In this document: positions 1-6,544 of the stretch, piece by piece
How positions within the stretch are numbered: position 1 is the stretch's first letter
Layout: every line of letters starts with the position of its first letter
From: Deltaproteobacteria bacterium
GTDB taxonomy: Bacteria; Desulfobacterota; GWC2-55-46
Reading direction: 5' to 3'
DNA length: 7,498 bases
Assembly (NCBI GenBank): GCA_016219075.1
Contig: JACRCJ010000080.1
Coordinates: forward strand, 1-7,498
The notes under the pieces: generated by a model
Told to the model about the DNA's origin: nothing
Databases searched by the model: none
The model's input: the letters and a program-made list of their open reading frames with translations, nothing else
Translations under genes and position numbers: made by a program

Positions 1-529
1 CCTCGTCCCCTCCGCCCACCGGGGCTATCACGGGGATGAAGTTGTTCATCTCGAGCGTTTTGATGACCGCCGGGTTCACTTCCTCGACATCGCCGACAAA
101 GCCCATCTCCTCGCCCTTGATCTTGAGCGGCCTGGCCTTCAGCAGCCCTCCGTCCTTGCCTCCGAGGCCCACGGCCTTGCCGCCGAAGTGGTTTATGAGG
201 CCGACTATCTCCTTGTTTATCTTCCCGACAAGGACCATCTCGACGACATCCATCGTCTCGTTGTCGGTTACGCGTATGCCTTTTACGAACCGGGTCTCCT
301 TGCCGAGCTTCGCCAAAAGCCCGCCTATCTGCGGCCCGCCCCCGTGGACTATCACGGGGTTTATGCCGACATACTTCATCAGCACGATGTCCCTGGCGAA
401 GCTCTTTTTAAGCTCGTCTTCGATCATCGCGTTGCCGCCGTACTTTATGACGATCGTCTTGTTGAAGAACTTCCTTATGTACGGAAGCGACTCGAACAGC
501 GTTTTTATCTTCTCTATGTTCTTCTGCAC
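1..529 (-). CDS. argB: Acetylglutamate kinase ArgB, 3' end outside window
   Basis: ArgB phosphorylates N-acetylglutamate with ATP, the second step of arginine synthesis, in the cytosol. The visible part is 176 residues from a GTG start; the family is usually near 300 residues, so about the last 120 are cut off by the window edge. Visible marks are the kinase glycine motif KYGGNAM (residues 29-35, with the phosphate-contacting lysine K29) and the substrate loop HGGGPQI (62-68). The segment before the first strand (SLPYIRKFFNKT) resembles the N-terminal helix of arginine-inhibited hexameric enzymes, so feedback inhibition by arginine is inferred; the C-terminal arginine site is not visible. The GTG start at 529 is supported by GGAG five bases upstream. 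It follows hslU by 91 bp on the same strand, with no clear terminator or promoter between, so it may be the tail of the hslVU transcript. Confidence 0.93.
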   Translation of the reverse strand, partial: MQKNIEKIKTLFESLPYIRKFFNKTIVIKYGGNAMIEDELKKSFARDIVLMKYVGINPVIVHGGGPQIGGLLAKLGKETRFVKGIRVTDNETMDVVEMVLVGKINKEIVGLINHFGGKAVGLGGKDGGLLKARPLKIKGEEMGFVGDVEEVNPAVIKTLEMNNFIPVIAPVGGGDE

Positions 530-620
530 GGCGGCTCCACAAATTGAAATACCGCAACACCCTCGTCCCTGGCCGGCCCTTCAAGAGGCCGTCCCCGGCG
601 GGCGCCACGGCTGTTAAGGA

Positions 621-1988
621 TCATAAAATATATCTTGAGAGGTCTTCGTCCCTGACTATGTCGGCAAGCCTCTGGCGCACATACTCCCTGTCGATCACTA
701 CCTTTTTTTCCGGCATGTCCGGCGCGTCGTATGATATCTCGTCAAAGACCCTCTCCATCACCGTATGGAGCCTCCTGGCGCCTATGTTCTCCATGCGCTC
801 GTTGACGATGGTGGCGATCGAGGCTATTTCCCTGACGCCGTCTTCCGTGTACTCTATCTGCACGGTCTCGGTCTCAAGAAGGGCCTTGTACTGCTTGAGG
901 AGCGCGTTCTCCGGCTCCGTCAATATCCTTATGAAATCGTCCTCGCCCAGAGGCTCAAGCTCCACCCTTATCGGGAAACGCCCCTGGAACTCGGGTATCA
1001 GGTCAGATGGCTTTGCCACATGGAAAGCACCGGAGGCGATAAAGAGTATGTGGTCGGTCTTTACCAGCCCGTACTTGGTGCTTATGGTGGAGCCCTCCAC
1101 TATCGGCAAGAGGTCCCTCTGGACTCCTTCCCTCGATACATCCGGGGAGGTCCCGGACTGGCGGCCCGCTATCTTGTCTATCTCGTCTATGAATACTATG
1201 CCCGACTGCTCGACCCTCTCGACGGCCTCTTTGACGACCCGCTCCATGTCTATGAGCTTCTGCGTCTCTTCCTGTACGAGGAGCTCGTAGGCCTCCGGGA
1301 CCTTTACCTTTCTCTTCCGCGATTTTTTCGGGAAGAGGTTGGAGAACATGTCCTTCAAGTTCATGTCCATCTCCTCCACGCCCTGCGAGGAGAGTATCTC
1401 TATGGAGGGCATCTTCTGCTGCTCCGAGGTCTCGATGTCTATGACCCTGTCGTTGAGCTTGCCTTCGCGGAAAAGGGACCTCAGCTTGTCGCGCGTGTTC
1501 TTCTGAGTCTCTCTCTCCTTTGCGAGGCTTTCCGTCTCCTGCATCTGAAAGTGCGTGGAGGCGGCGGCCGCCGGGGGCGGCAGGAGATAATCCAGTAGCC
1601 TCTCCTCGGCGGTTTCGCGCGCCTTGACCCTTACCAGGACGCGCTCCTCGTCCTTGACCATCTTTACCGAGAGCTCGGCCAGGTCCCTTATTATCGACTC
1701 CACGTCGCGGCCGACATAACCCACCTCGGTGAACTTGCTGGCCTCGACCTTTATGAACGGGGCCTGAGCGAGTTTGGCGAGCCTCCTTGATATCTCGGTC
1801 TTTCCGACACCCGTGGGCCCGATCATTATTATGTTCTTCGGGGAGATCTCGTCCCTGAGTTCCGGCCTTACCTGCTGGCGCCTCCACCTGTTCCTTAGCG
1901 CGATGGCTACGGCCCTCTTGGCGTGTTTCTGGCCGATTATGTATTTATCAAGTTCCGAGACTATCTCTCTGGGGGTAAAGCTCTTCAT
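621..1988 (-). CDS. hslU: HslU, AAA+ unfoldase subunit of the HslVU protease
   Basis: HslU (ClpY) forms the hexameric ATPase that unfolds proteins and threads them into the HslV peptidase in the cytosol. The 455-residue product is close to the usual 440-460. Residues 1-56 include the typical start (FTPREIVSELDKYIIGQ). Walker A is GPTGVGKT at 57-64. The pore loop GYVGRD is at 90-95, the intermediate (I) domain spans about 110-240, and Walker B IVFIDEID is at 264-271. The QGRFPIRVEL segment at 335-344 follows, and sensor-2 GARRL is at 403-407. The C-terminus ends in SRYIL, the hydrophobic tail that in this family docks into HslV and activates it. The I domain contains a Pro/Ala-rich stretch (PPPAAAAS) and a basic patch (KKSRKRKVK). 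The ATG start is 4 bp after the hslV stop, and a GAGG lies inside the end of hslV, so translational coupling is likely. All key motifs are intact. Confidence 0.97.
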   Translation of the reverse strand: MKSFTPREIVSELDKYIIGQKHAKRAVAIALRNRWRRQQVRPELRDEISPKNIIMIGPTGVGKTEISRRLAKLAQAPFIKVEASKFTEVGYVGRDVESIIRDLAELSVKMVKDEERVLVRVKARETAEERLLDYLLPPPAAAASTHFQMQETESLAKERETQKNTRDKLRSLFREGKLNDRVIDIETSEQQKMPSIEILSSQGVEEMDMNLKDMFSNLFPKKSRKRKVKVPEAYELLVQEETQKLIDMERVVKEAVERVEQSGIVFIDEIDKIAGRQSGTSPDVSREGVQRDLLPIVEGSTISTKYGLVKTDHILFIASGAFHVAKPSDLIPEFQGRFPIRVELEPLGEDDFIRILTEPENALLKQYKALLETETVQIEYTEDGVREIASIATIVNERMENIGARRLHTVMERVFDEISYDAPDMPEKKVVIDREYVRQRLADIVRDEDLSRYIL

Positions 1989-1992
1989 GCTG

Positions 1993-2529
1993 TTAAAGTT
2001 CCTCGACGGTTATATGTTCGTTGGTGTATATGCATATCTCGGAGGCGGCCTTCAGGGCCTCTTCGGCCACCTTCCTGGCGTCGAGGTCCGTGTGCCTCAC
2101 CAGCATCTTCGCGGCCGCCAGGGCGTAAGGCCCGCCGGAGCCGATGGAGGCTATCCCCTCCTCGGGCTCTATCACGTCGCCGTTTCCTGAGATGACGAAG
2201 GTATGGTCGGAGTCCGCGACTATCAGGAGCGCCTCAAGCCTCCTTAATACCCTGTCGGTCCTCCAGTCCTTGGCAAGCTCGATGACGGCCCTGGTGATAT
2301 TGCCCCTTGAGGCCTCAAGCTTGCTATCGAACTTGTCAAAGAGCGTCATGGCGTCGGCCGTGGAGCCCGCGAACCCCGCCAGCACCTTCCCGTCGCGCAT
2401 CCTTCTTACCTTGACGGCGCCCTTTTTCATGACGGTGGACCCGAGCGTGACCTGGCCGTCTCCGGCTATGGCGACCTTGCCGTTCTTCCTTATCGCTATG
2501 ACGGTGGTGCCGTGGAATTCGATACTCAA
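1993..2529 (-). CDS. hslV: HslV, threonine peptidase subunit of the HslVU protease
   Basis: HslV (ClpQ) is the proteasome-like double-hexamer peptidase that degrades substrates delivered by HslU. The 178-residue product begins with a short propeptide MSIEFHG, followed by TTVIAIRKNGKVAIAGDGQ. By family knowledge, cleavage before Thr8 exposes the catalytic N-terminal threonine. Counting from that threonine, Asp17 (in AGDGQ) and Lys33 (in KKGAVKVRR) are present, and the GSGGPYA loop carries the expected serine. The rest (AKDWRTDR, ICIYTNEH) matches the family to the C-terminus. The start is TTG, supported by GGAGG eight bases upstream; no in-frame ATG or GTG lies close by. The gene precedes hslU by 4 bp, so both subunits are made from one message. 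The 183-bp space after xerC holds a short hairpin and a direct repeat, but I see no convincing sigma-70 promoter there. Confidence 0.97.
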   Translation of the reverse strand: MSIEFHGTTVIAIRKNGKVAIAGDGQVTLGSTVMKKGAVKVRRMRDGKVLAGFAGSTADAMTLFDKFDSKLEASRGNITRAVIELAKDWRTDRVLRRLEALLIVADSDHTFVISGNGDVIEPEEGIASIGSGGPYALAAAKMLVRHTDLDARKVAEEALKAASEICIYTNEHITVEEL

Positions 2530-2712
2530 AACAAAAGCCTCCGTAAAAACCTCTGTAATATTGAAAGGCCCGGCTGCCGGAGAGTCCAGCGGGACACTTC
2601 GACCGCCCTTTAGACGCCCTCCAAATGCCCCTTCGGACGCACCTTAAACGCACCCTGCGGCCTTGATGCCGCTTTCGGCGGCTGCCTTACCGCCCCTCTT
2701 GCCCGCGCGCTT

Positions 2713-3606
2713 CTATTTAAGCTTCGCCAGCGGGTGCGCCCTGTCGTAAGCCTCCATGAGGCTCGCTATTCCTACTTTCGTGTACCTCTGAGTAGTGGAG
2801 AGCTTGCTGTGGCCGAGCATCTCCTGAATGGACCTCAGGTCGGCCCCGGCGTCAAGAAGGTGTGTCGCGAAAGAGTGCCTGAGCGCGTGCGGGGTGGGGT
2901 TCTTGTTTATCCCGCTCTTCTGCACATACCTTTTGACAAGCCTTTGAACGGTCCTCTGGGATACCGCGTGGCCGTCGTGGCCGGTAAATACGGGTGAATC
3001 GCCCGAGGCCCCCGTCTCCCTCTTCTTCATGTAAGCGCCTACCGACTCTATTGCGAATTTTCCCAGGTACGCTATCCTTTCCTTGCCGCCCTTGCCCACT
3101 ACCCTTATGGTCCCGGCCGAGAGGTCAATCTCCCTCATCCTGAGGCCCGTAAGCTCGCTTACCCTGATCCCGGACGAGTAGAGCGTTTCCAGTATGGCCA
3201 GGTCCCTTAAAGGCTCCCCGGCGTCTGTCTTTCCCGGCGCCTCCACAAGGCACTCGGCCTCCTCGACGGTCAGGACCGCCGGGAGGAAGTTATCGGCCCG
3301 GGGCGTTGGCACAAGCTCTGCCGGGTTACTCTCAAGGTATCCTTTTTTGACGAGGAACCTGAAAAAAGACCTCAACGACGATATCTTCCTCGCCACCGAG
3401 CTCTTTTTATGATCACCGTGAAGGCTGTATACGAAGGCGGTCACATCCGCCGGTCTCACCCGGCATATATCCGGCTCGCCCCCTCCGCCGCCCTTCAAAA
3501 ACATGCGGAACTGTTCGAGGTCCCTTCCGTAGCCGAGCCTCGTATGCGCCGAAGAGTTCCTCTCCACCGCAAGGTATGTTATGAACTCGTATATGAGAGC
3601 AAGCAT
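2713..3606 (-). CDS. xerC: Tyrosine recombinase XerC
   Basis: XerC-type tyrosine recombinases act with XerD at the dif site to resolve chromosome dimers at division. With the ATG start the protein is 297 residues, close to the usual 295-300. The N-terminal helical DNA-binding domain covers about 1-100 (LIYEFITYLAVERNSS, TRLGYGRDLEQF). The catalytic domain has R148 (SSGIRVSEL), K172 (VGKGGKE), H240 and R243 (HALRHSFATH), H266 (MLGHSKLS) and nucleophile Y275 (TQRYTKV), so the catalytic set is complete. R148 and K172 fall at the same numbers as in E. coli XerC/XerD, which supports this start. An in-frame TTG at 3699 would add 31 residues, but it lies inside the -35 box of the likely promoter and lacks a close Shine-Dalgarno. 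The ATG itself has only AAAGAG directly in front, so initiation may be weak. XerC versus XerD is judged from the usual neighbourhood with hslVU. Confidence 0.9.
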   Translation of the reverse strand: MLALIYEFITYLAVERNSSAHTRLGYGRDLEQFRMFLKGGGGGEPDICRVRPADVTAFVYSLHGDHKKSSVARKISSLRSFFRFLVKKGYLESNPAELVPTPRADNFLPAVLTVEEAECLVEAPGKTDAGEPLRDLAILETLYSSGIRVSELTGLRMREIDLSAGTIRVVGKGGKERIAYLGKFAIESVGAYMKKRETGASGDSPVFTGHDGHAVSQRTVQRLVKRYVQKSGINKNPTPHALRHSFATHLLDAGADLRSIQEMLGHSKLSTTQRYTKVGIASLMEAYDRAHPLAKLK

Positions 3607-3625
3607 CTCTTTGATTATACGGGTG

Positions 3626-3652
3626 TTTTCCCCGGAGAGCCCCAGGGGAAAA
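3626..3652. repeat. Perfect inverted repeat in the xerC leader
   Basis: TTTTCCCC (3626-3633) and GGGGAAAA (3645-3652) are exact 8-base inverted arms around an 11-base centre. The element lies between the predicted xerC promoter and the ATG at 3606, so it would form a stem-loop about 20 bases upstream of the start in the xerC mRNA. It could equally be a DNA operator. Its function is not known. Confidence 0.55.
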
Positions 3653-3670
3653 AGGTCGATATTAAGACCA

Positions 3671-3699
3671 CTTATAACATCAAAAGATGAAAGCTTCAA
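3671..3699 (-). promoter_or_regulatory. Predicted sigma-70 promoter of xerC
   Basis: On the minus strand, TTGAAG (3699-3694, 4 of 6 to consensus) is followed after exactly 17 bp by TATAAG (3676-3671, 5 of 6). The -10 is preceded by TG in the extended -10 position (TGTTATAAG). Transcription would start near 3664, giving a leader of about 60 bases before the xerC ATG. It sits immediately after the lepB terminator, which makes a separate xerC transcript sensible. This is a motif match only. Confidence 0.6.
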
Positions 3700-3701
3700 T
3701 G

Positions 3702-3739
3702 AAAAAAGTTTTAAAAGTCTCCGTCATTTATGGCGGAGA
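3702..3739 (-). terminator. Intrinsic terminator after lepB
   Basis: Read on the minus strand, TCTCCG (3739-3734) pairs with CGGAGA (3723-3718). The stem continues, after one mismatch, as CAT/ATG. It is followed by CTTTTAAAACTTTTTT, a broken but long U-rich tail. It lies 85 bases past the lepB stop and just before the xerC promoter, so it most likely ends the lepA-lepB transcript. Confidence 0.65.
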
Positions 3740-3771
3740 ATTTTGATGGTAAGGAAAAATCATTTATATTT

Positions 3772-3816
3772 GCCGCTCATTGACCCAACGCTAAAGCTAC
3801 GGGATCGCGGAGCGGC
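3772..3816 (-). other. Two-tiered stem-loop in the lepB 3' region
   Basis: GCCGCTC (3772-3778) and GAGCGGC (3810-3816) form a perfect 7-bp outer stem. Inside it, GACCC (3782-3786) pairs with GGGATC (3801-3806) with one bulged base, leaving a 14-base loop. The element begins 8 bases after the lepB stop. The following run ATGATTTTTCC is too distant and too short to make it a good terminator by itself. I do not recognise a known RNA family; it may be a 3' mRNA stabiliser or part of a double terminator. Confidence 0.4.
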
Positions 3817-3824
3817 ACACCAAT

Positions 3825-4493
3825 TCAATGTATGATGTCGCCTATCCTGCCGAAGCGCACCCAGTGGTTGTCCTTGTTCCACGACCAGTAGATGACAAAG
3901 GCCTTGCCCTTGATGTCCGCTATGGGCACCGTGCCCCAGTACCTCGAATCGTAGCTTCTGTCCCTGTTGTCGCCCATGACGAAGACCGAGCCCTCCGGGA
4001 CGGTATACGGCCCGAAGTCTATGTTCTTCTCGGTACTCTCGCCGTAGAGACCGCCCTTGTTGACCCCGAAGCTTTCGTCCCACTTATTGTCGTTTATGTA
4101 TATGACCTGCTTGCGGAGTTCGACCTTGTCGCCGGGCAGGCCCACCACCCTCTTTATGAAGTCCTTGTCGCGGTCCACGGGGAACCTGAAGACTATGACA
4201 TCGCCCCTTTCAATACGCCCCCACGAGGTGACGAGCCTGGTCTCGAAGAACGGGACCGGGGCGCCGAAGAGGTTTATCATCGCCGGTTTGGGGACCTGGA
4301 GGCCGTAGGCGAACTTGCTGACTATTATGTGGTCGCCTATCAAAAGCGTGTCTTCCATCGAGCCTGAGGGGATCTTGAAGGCCTGTATGACGAAGGTCCT
4401 TATGAGGATAGCCAGCACCAGGGCTATTACTACGGCTTCGGCGATCTCGCGTACGCTGTTTTTGGCGCCCTTCTTCTCTTTATTCTTATTCAA
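3825..4493 (-). CDS. lepB: Signal peptidase I (LepB)
   Basis: LepB removes signal peptides from exported proteins at the outer face of the cytoplasmic membrane. The 222-residue product has a lysine-rich N-terminus, then one membrane segment (about residues 17-36, AEAVVIALVLAILI), so it is of the short single-anchor type rather than the two-anchor E. coli type. The catalytic serine is S45 in IPSGSMEDTL and the general-base lysine is K114 in DFIKRVVGLPGD. Further conserved boxes are RGDVIVFRFP (96-105) and GDNRDRSYDSRYWG (174-187), so the Ser/Lys dyad and all family boxes are intact. The TTG start is supported by GGAG eight bases upstream; no ATG is available nearby. The gene follows lepA by 138 bp on the same strand, the usual lepA-lepB order, and is followed by a stem-loop and a terminator. 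Confidence 0.95.
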   Translation of the reverse strand: MNKNKEKKGAKNSVREIAEAVVIALVLAILIRTFVIQAFKIPSGSMEDTLLIGDHIIVSKFAYGLQVPKPAMINLFGAPVPFFETRLVTSWGRIERGDVIVFRFPVDRDKDFIKRVVGLPGDKVELRKQVIYINDNKWDESFGVNKGGLYGESTEKNIDFGPYTVPEGSVFVMGDNRDRSYDSRYWGTVPIADIKGKAFVIYWSWNKDNHWVRFGRIGDIIH

Positions 4494-4538
4494 CCCGTTG
4501 TCTCCGTCTTTTTAATCCCCTGTCGGGGTTTAATTAAG

Positions 4539-4552
4539 CGCGGCTTGCCGCG
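4539..4552. repeat. 14-bp palindrome upstream of lepB
   Basis: CGCGGC (4539-4544) and GCCGCG (4547-4552) are exact inverted arms with a 2-base centre. On the minus strand the palindrome follows a TTGACT (4559-4554) that resembles a -35 box, but the matching -10 region is poor (TAATTA or ATTAAA). It may be an operator, an mRNA hairpin between lepA and lepB, or chance in GC-rich DNA. Confidence 0.4.
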
Positions 4553-4631
4553 TAGTCAAACTAACGATATTTCCTTCGAATACCCCTGCTTTGCGGCGGG
4601 GCGGTTTATTTTTAACGCCTGGCAGAGCGCC

Positions 4632-6431
4632 TCAGCTTACCTTGAGGACGGCGAGGAACGCCTCCTGCGGGAGTTCCACCTTTCCGACCGACTTCATCCT
4701 CTTTTTGCCCTCTTTCTGCTTCTCAAGGAGTTTTCTCTTCCTTGTTATGTCTCCTCCGTAGCACTTGGCCGTGACGTTTTTCCTCAGGGCCTTTATCGTC
4801 TCCCTGGCTATGATCTTGCTGCCGATGGCGGCCTGTATGATGACCTCGAACATCTGCCTGGGGATGATCTCGCGCATCTTCTCGGCAAGGTCCCTGCCCC
4901 TGTTGTACGCCCTCTCTCTCGGGACGATGAGGGAAAGGGCGTCCACGCCCTCGCCGTTTATGAGGATATCGAGCTTTATGAGGTCGGACTTCCTGAAGTC
5001 AAGGTACTCGTAATCCATCGAGGCGTACCCCTTGGTGAGGGTCTTCAACTTGTCGTAGAAGTCGAGGACTATCTCGTTCAGGGGTATCTCGTACTCGATC
5101 ATGACCCTTGAGGTGGAGAGGTACTTTATCTCCTTCTGCACCCCTCTTTTGGACTCGCACAGGCCAAGGACCGACCCCAGGAACTCGCTTGGCAGATGGA
5201 GGGTGGCCTTTATGAAAGGCTCCTCGATAAGCTGTATGTGCTGCGGGGCAGGCAGGTTCGAGGGGTTGTCGACCATGAGCACGGTCCCGTCGGTCTTTGT
5301 GACCCTGTAGATGACCGTAGGGGCCGTGGTTATGAGCTCGAGGTTATACTCCCGCTCAAGCCTCTCCTGGATTATCTCCATGTGGAAGAGGCCCAGAAAA
5401 CCGCACCTGAAGCCGAAACCGAGCGCGAGCGAGGTCTCGGGTTCGAATGTAAAGGAAGAGTCGTTGAGCCGTAGCTTTACGACCGCGTCCTTCAAGTTTT
5501 CGTACTGCGCCGAGTCGACCGGGTACAGGCCCGAAAAGACCATCGATTTCGCGGCCTTGTATCCGGGAAGCGGCCTGGGGGTAGGGTTCGCGGCGTCGGT
5601 TATCGTGTCTCCGACACTCGTGTCCCTCACCTCTTTGATGCCCGCTATGACGAAGCCGACCTCACCGGGGCCCAGTTCGTCTATCTCCCTTGGTCCGGGG
5701 GTGAATACGCCGACATTGTCGACCTCGAACTCCTTGCCCGTGGCCATGAACCTTATCTTCATCCCCTTCCTGATGACGCCTTCCATGACCCTTATCTGTA
5801 CGACCACGCCCTGGTAGGCGTCGTACCAGCTGTCAAAGGCAAGGGCCTTTAAGGGGGCCAAGCAGTCGCCCTTCGGAGGGGGGATCCTCTTGACTATCGC
5901 CTCGAGGACCTCCTTTATGCCGATCCCGGCCTTGGCGCTGGTAAGCACAGCCTCGGAGGCGTCGATGCCCAGGACCTCTTCTATCTCTTCCTTGATCCTT
6001 TCCGGCTCGGCGGCGGGAAGGTCTATCTTGTTCAGCACAGGGAATATTTCGAGGCCGACATCTACGGCCGTGTACAGGTGCGCAAGCGTCTGGGCCTCAA
6101 CACCCTGCGAGGCGTCCACGATTAAAACGGCCCCTTCGCAGGCCGTAAGGGACCTTGAGACCTCGTAGCTGAAGTCCACATGGCCCGGAGTGTCTATGAG
6201 GTTCAGGATGTAGACCTTGCCGTCGTCCGCCTTGTATGTAAGGCGCGCGGTCTGGGCCTTTATGGTGATGCCCCTCTCCCTCTCAAGCTCCATCTTGTCG
6301 AGGAACTGGTCCACCATCTCCCTCTTCGTTATCGTACCGGTGTACTCAAGTAGCCGGTCGGAGAGGGTGGATTTTCCGTGGTCTATGTGCGCTATTATCG
6401 AGAAGTTCCTGATCCTGTCTGTGTCTACCAC
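4632..6431 (-). CDS. lepA: Elongation factor 4 (LepA), ribosome-associated GTPase
   Basis: LepA (EF-4) is a translational GTPase that binds the ribosome and is linked to translation quality and ribosome assembly. From the GTG at 6431 the product is 599 residues, the usual family length, and opens with DTDRIRNFSIIAHIDHGKST, carrying the P-loop AHIDHGKST at 14-22. The switch region RERGITIKAQT, then DTPGHVDF and NKID, complete the GTP-binding motifs. Beta-barrel and EF-G-like domains follow. The LepA-specific C-terminal domain is present (ARETIKALRKNVTAKCYGGD and the KKRMKSVGKVELPQEAF segment). The GTG start has AAGGA five to six bases upstream. An alternative GTG at 6497 would add 22 basic residues not typical of the family. 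lepA has its own strong promoter and a leader of about 100 bases containing repeat copy A. lepB follows 138 bp later. Confidence 0.97.
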   Translation of the reverse strand: MVDTDRIRNFSIIAHIDHGKSTLSDRLLEYTGTITKREMVDQFLDKMELERERGITIKAQTARLTYKADDGKVYILNLIDTPGHVDFSYEVSRSLTACEGAVLIVDASQGVEAQTLAHLYTAVDVGLEIFPVLNKIDLPAAEPERIKEEIEEVLGIDASEAVLTSAKAGIGIKEVLEAIVKRIPPPKGDCLAPLKALAFDSWYDAYQGVVVQIRVMEGVIRKGMKIRFMATGKEFEVDNVGVFTPGPREIDELGPGEVGFVIAGIKEVRDTSVGDTITDAANPTPRPLPGYKAAKSMVFSGLYPVDSAQYENLKDAVVKLRLNDSSFTFEPETSLALGFGFRCGFLGLFHMEIIQERLEREYNLELITTAPTVIYRVTKTDGTVLMVDNPSNLPAPQHIQLIEEPFIKATLHLPSEFLGSVLGLCESKRGVQKEIKYLSTSRVMIEYEIPLNEIVLDFYDKLKTLTKGYASMDYEYLDFRKSDLIKLDILINGEGVDALSLIVPRERAYNRGRDLAEKMREIIPRQMFEVIIQAAIGSKIIARETIKALRKNVTAKCYGGDITRKRKLLEKQKEGKKRMKSVGKVELPQEAFLAVLKVS

Positions 6432-6444
6432 TTTTTTCCTTTTT

Positions 6445-6456
6445 CGGCCGAAGCCG
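6445..6456 (-). other. cUUCGg-type hairpin next to the lepA ribosome-binding site
   Basis: On the minus strand CGGC-TTCG-GCCG forms a 4-bp stem closed by a UUCG tetraloop, an exceptionally stable RNA loop. It ends about five bases before the AAGGA that precedes the lepA GTG start, so it may keep the ribosome-binding site open or slow scanning of the leader. Only the sequence supports this. Confidence 0.4.
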
Positions 6457-6475
6457 GTTAACGGGCGTTTATGTA

Positions 6476-6528
6476 CCCTCCCCGGGCTTGAAACCACGGG
6501 GTTTCAGGAACATTAAAAGTAAAAAAAC
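6476..6528 (+). repeat. Palindromic repeat copy A, in the lepA leader
   Basis: Copy A shares with copy B (6594-6645) the order CCC-N-GGGCTT, an A-rich/CC arm, CGGGG, a T-rich arm, CAG(G)AAC, TTAAAA and a further A-run. Its centre is a clean stem-loop: TGAAACC (6489-6495) pairs with GGTTTCA (6500-6506) around ACGG. CCCC at the left edge could pair instead with CGGGG in the middle, so two mutually exclusive folds exist. It lies between the lepA promoter and the lepA start, and would be transcribed as its complement in the leader. Confidence 0.7.
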
Positions 6529-6529
6529 C

Positions 6530-6544
6530 ACAATATAATATTGT
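6530..6544. promoter_or_regulatory. 15-bp palindrome overlapping the lepA -10 box (operator candidate)
   Basis: ACAATATAATATTGT is a perfect inverted repeat of two 7-base arms around one base. It overlaps five of the six bases of the predicted lepA -10 box and extends over the likely transcription start. Its geometry fits binding by a dimeric repressor. The 7-1-7 layout also occurs in Fur-family operators, but the sequence does not match a Fur or PerR box I know, so no regulator is named. Chance is possible because the DNA here is AT-rich. Confidence 0.45.

Noticed and set aside
559..605. Short inverted repeat CGGCC/GGCCG as a terminator between hslU and argB
   Set aside because: The stem is only 5 bp, the flanks do not extend it, and no T-tract follows.
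765..1598. Long plus-strand open frame opposite hslU
   Set aside because: It is antisense to an intact hslU, has no family signature, and follows from the codon bias of GC-rich DNA.
2336..2653. Minus-strand open frame overlapping the start of hslV
   Set aside because: It is Arg/Gly-rich, overlaps hslV in another frame, and has no recognisable domain.
3607..3699. 31-residue N-terminal extension of XerC from the TTG at 3699
   Set aside because: The TTG lies in the predicted -35 box, has no close Shine-Dalgarno, and the shorter form matches family length and catalytic numbering.
3694..3816. Possible dif site or integron attC site next to xerC
   Set aside because: No 28-bp dif-like sequence is visible. 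The GTTGGGT in the lepB-end stem-loop matches the attC half-site GTTRRRY, but its RYYYAAC partner is missing at the other end, and XerC lacks any sign of the integron integrase insertion.
6432..6497. 22-residue N-terminal extension of LepA from the GTG at 6497
   Set aside because: The added basic residues are not family-typical and would be encoded by repeat A and leader hairpins. The GTG at 6431 has a proper ribosome-binding site and gives exactly 599 residues.
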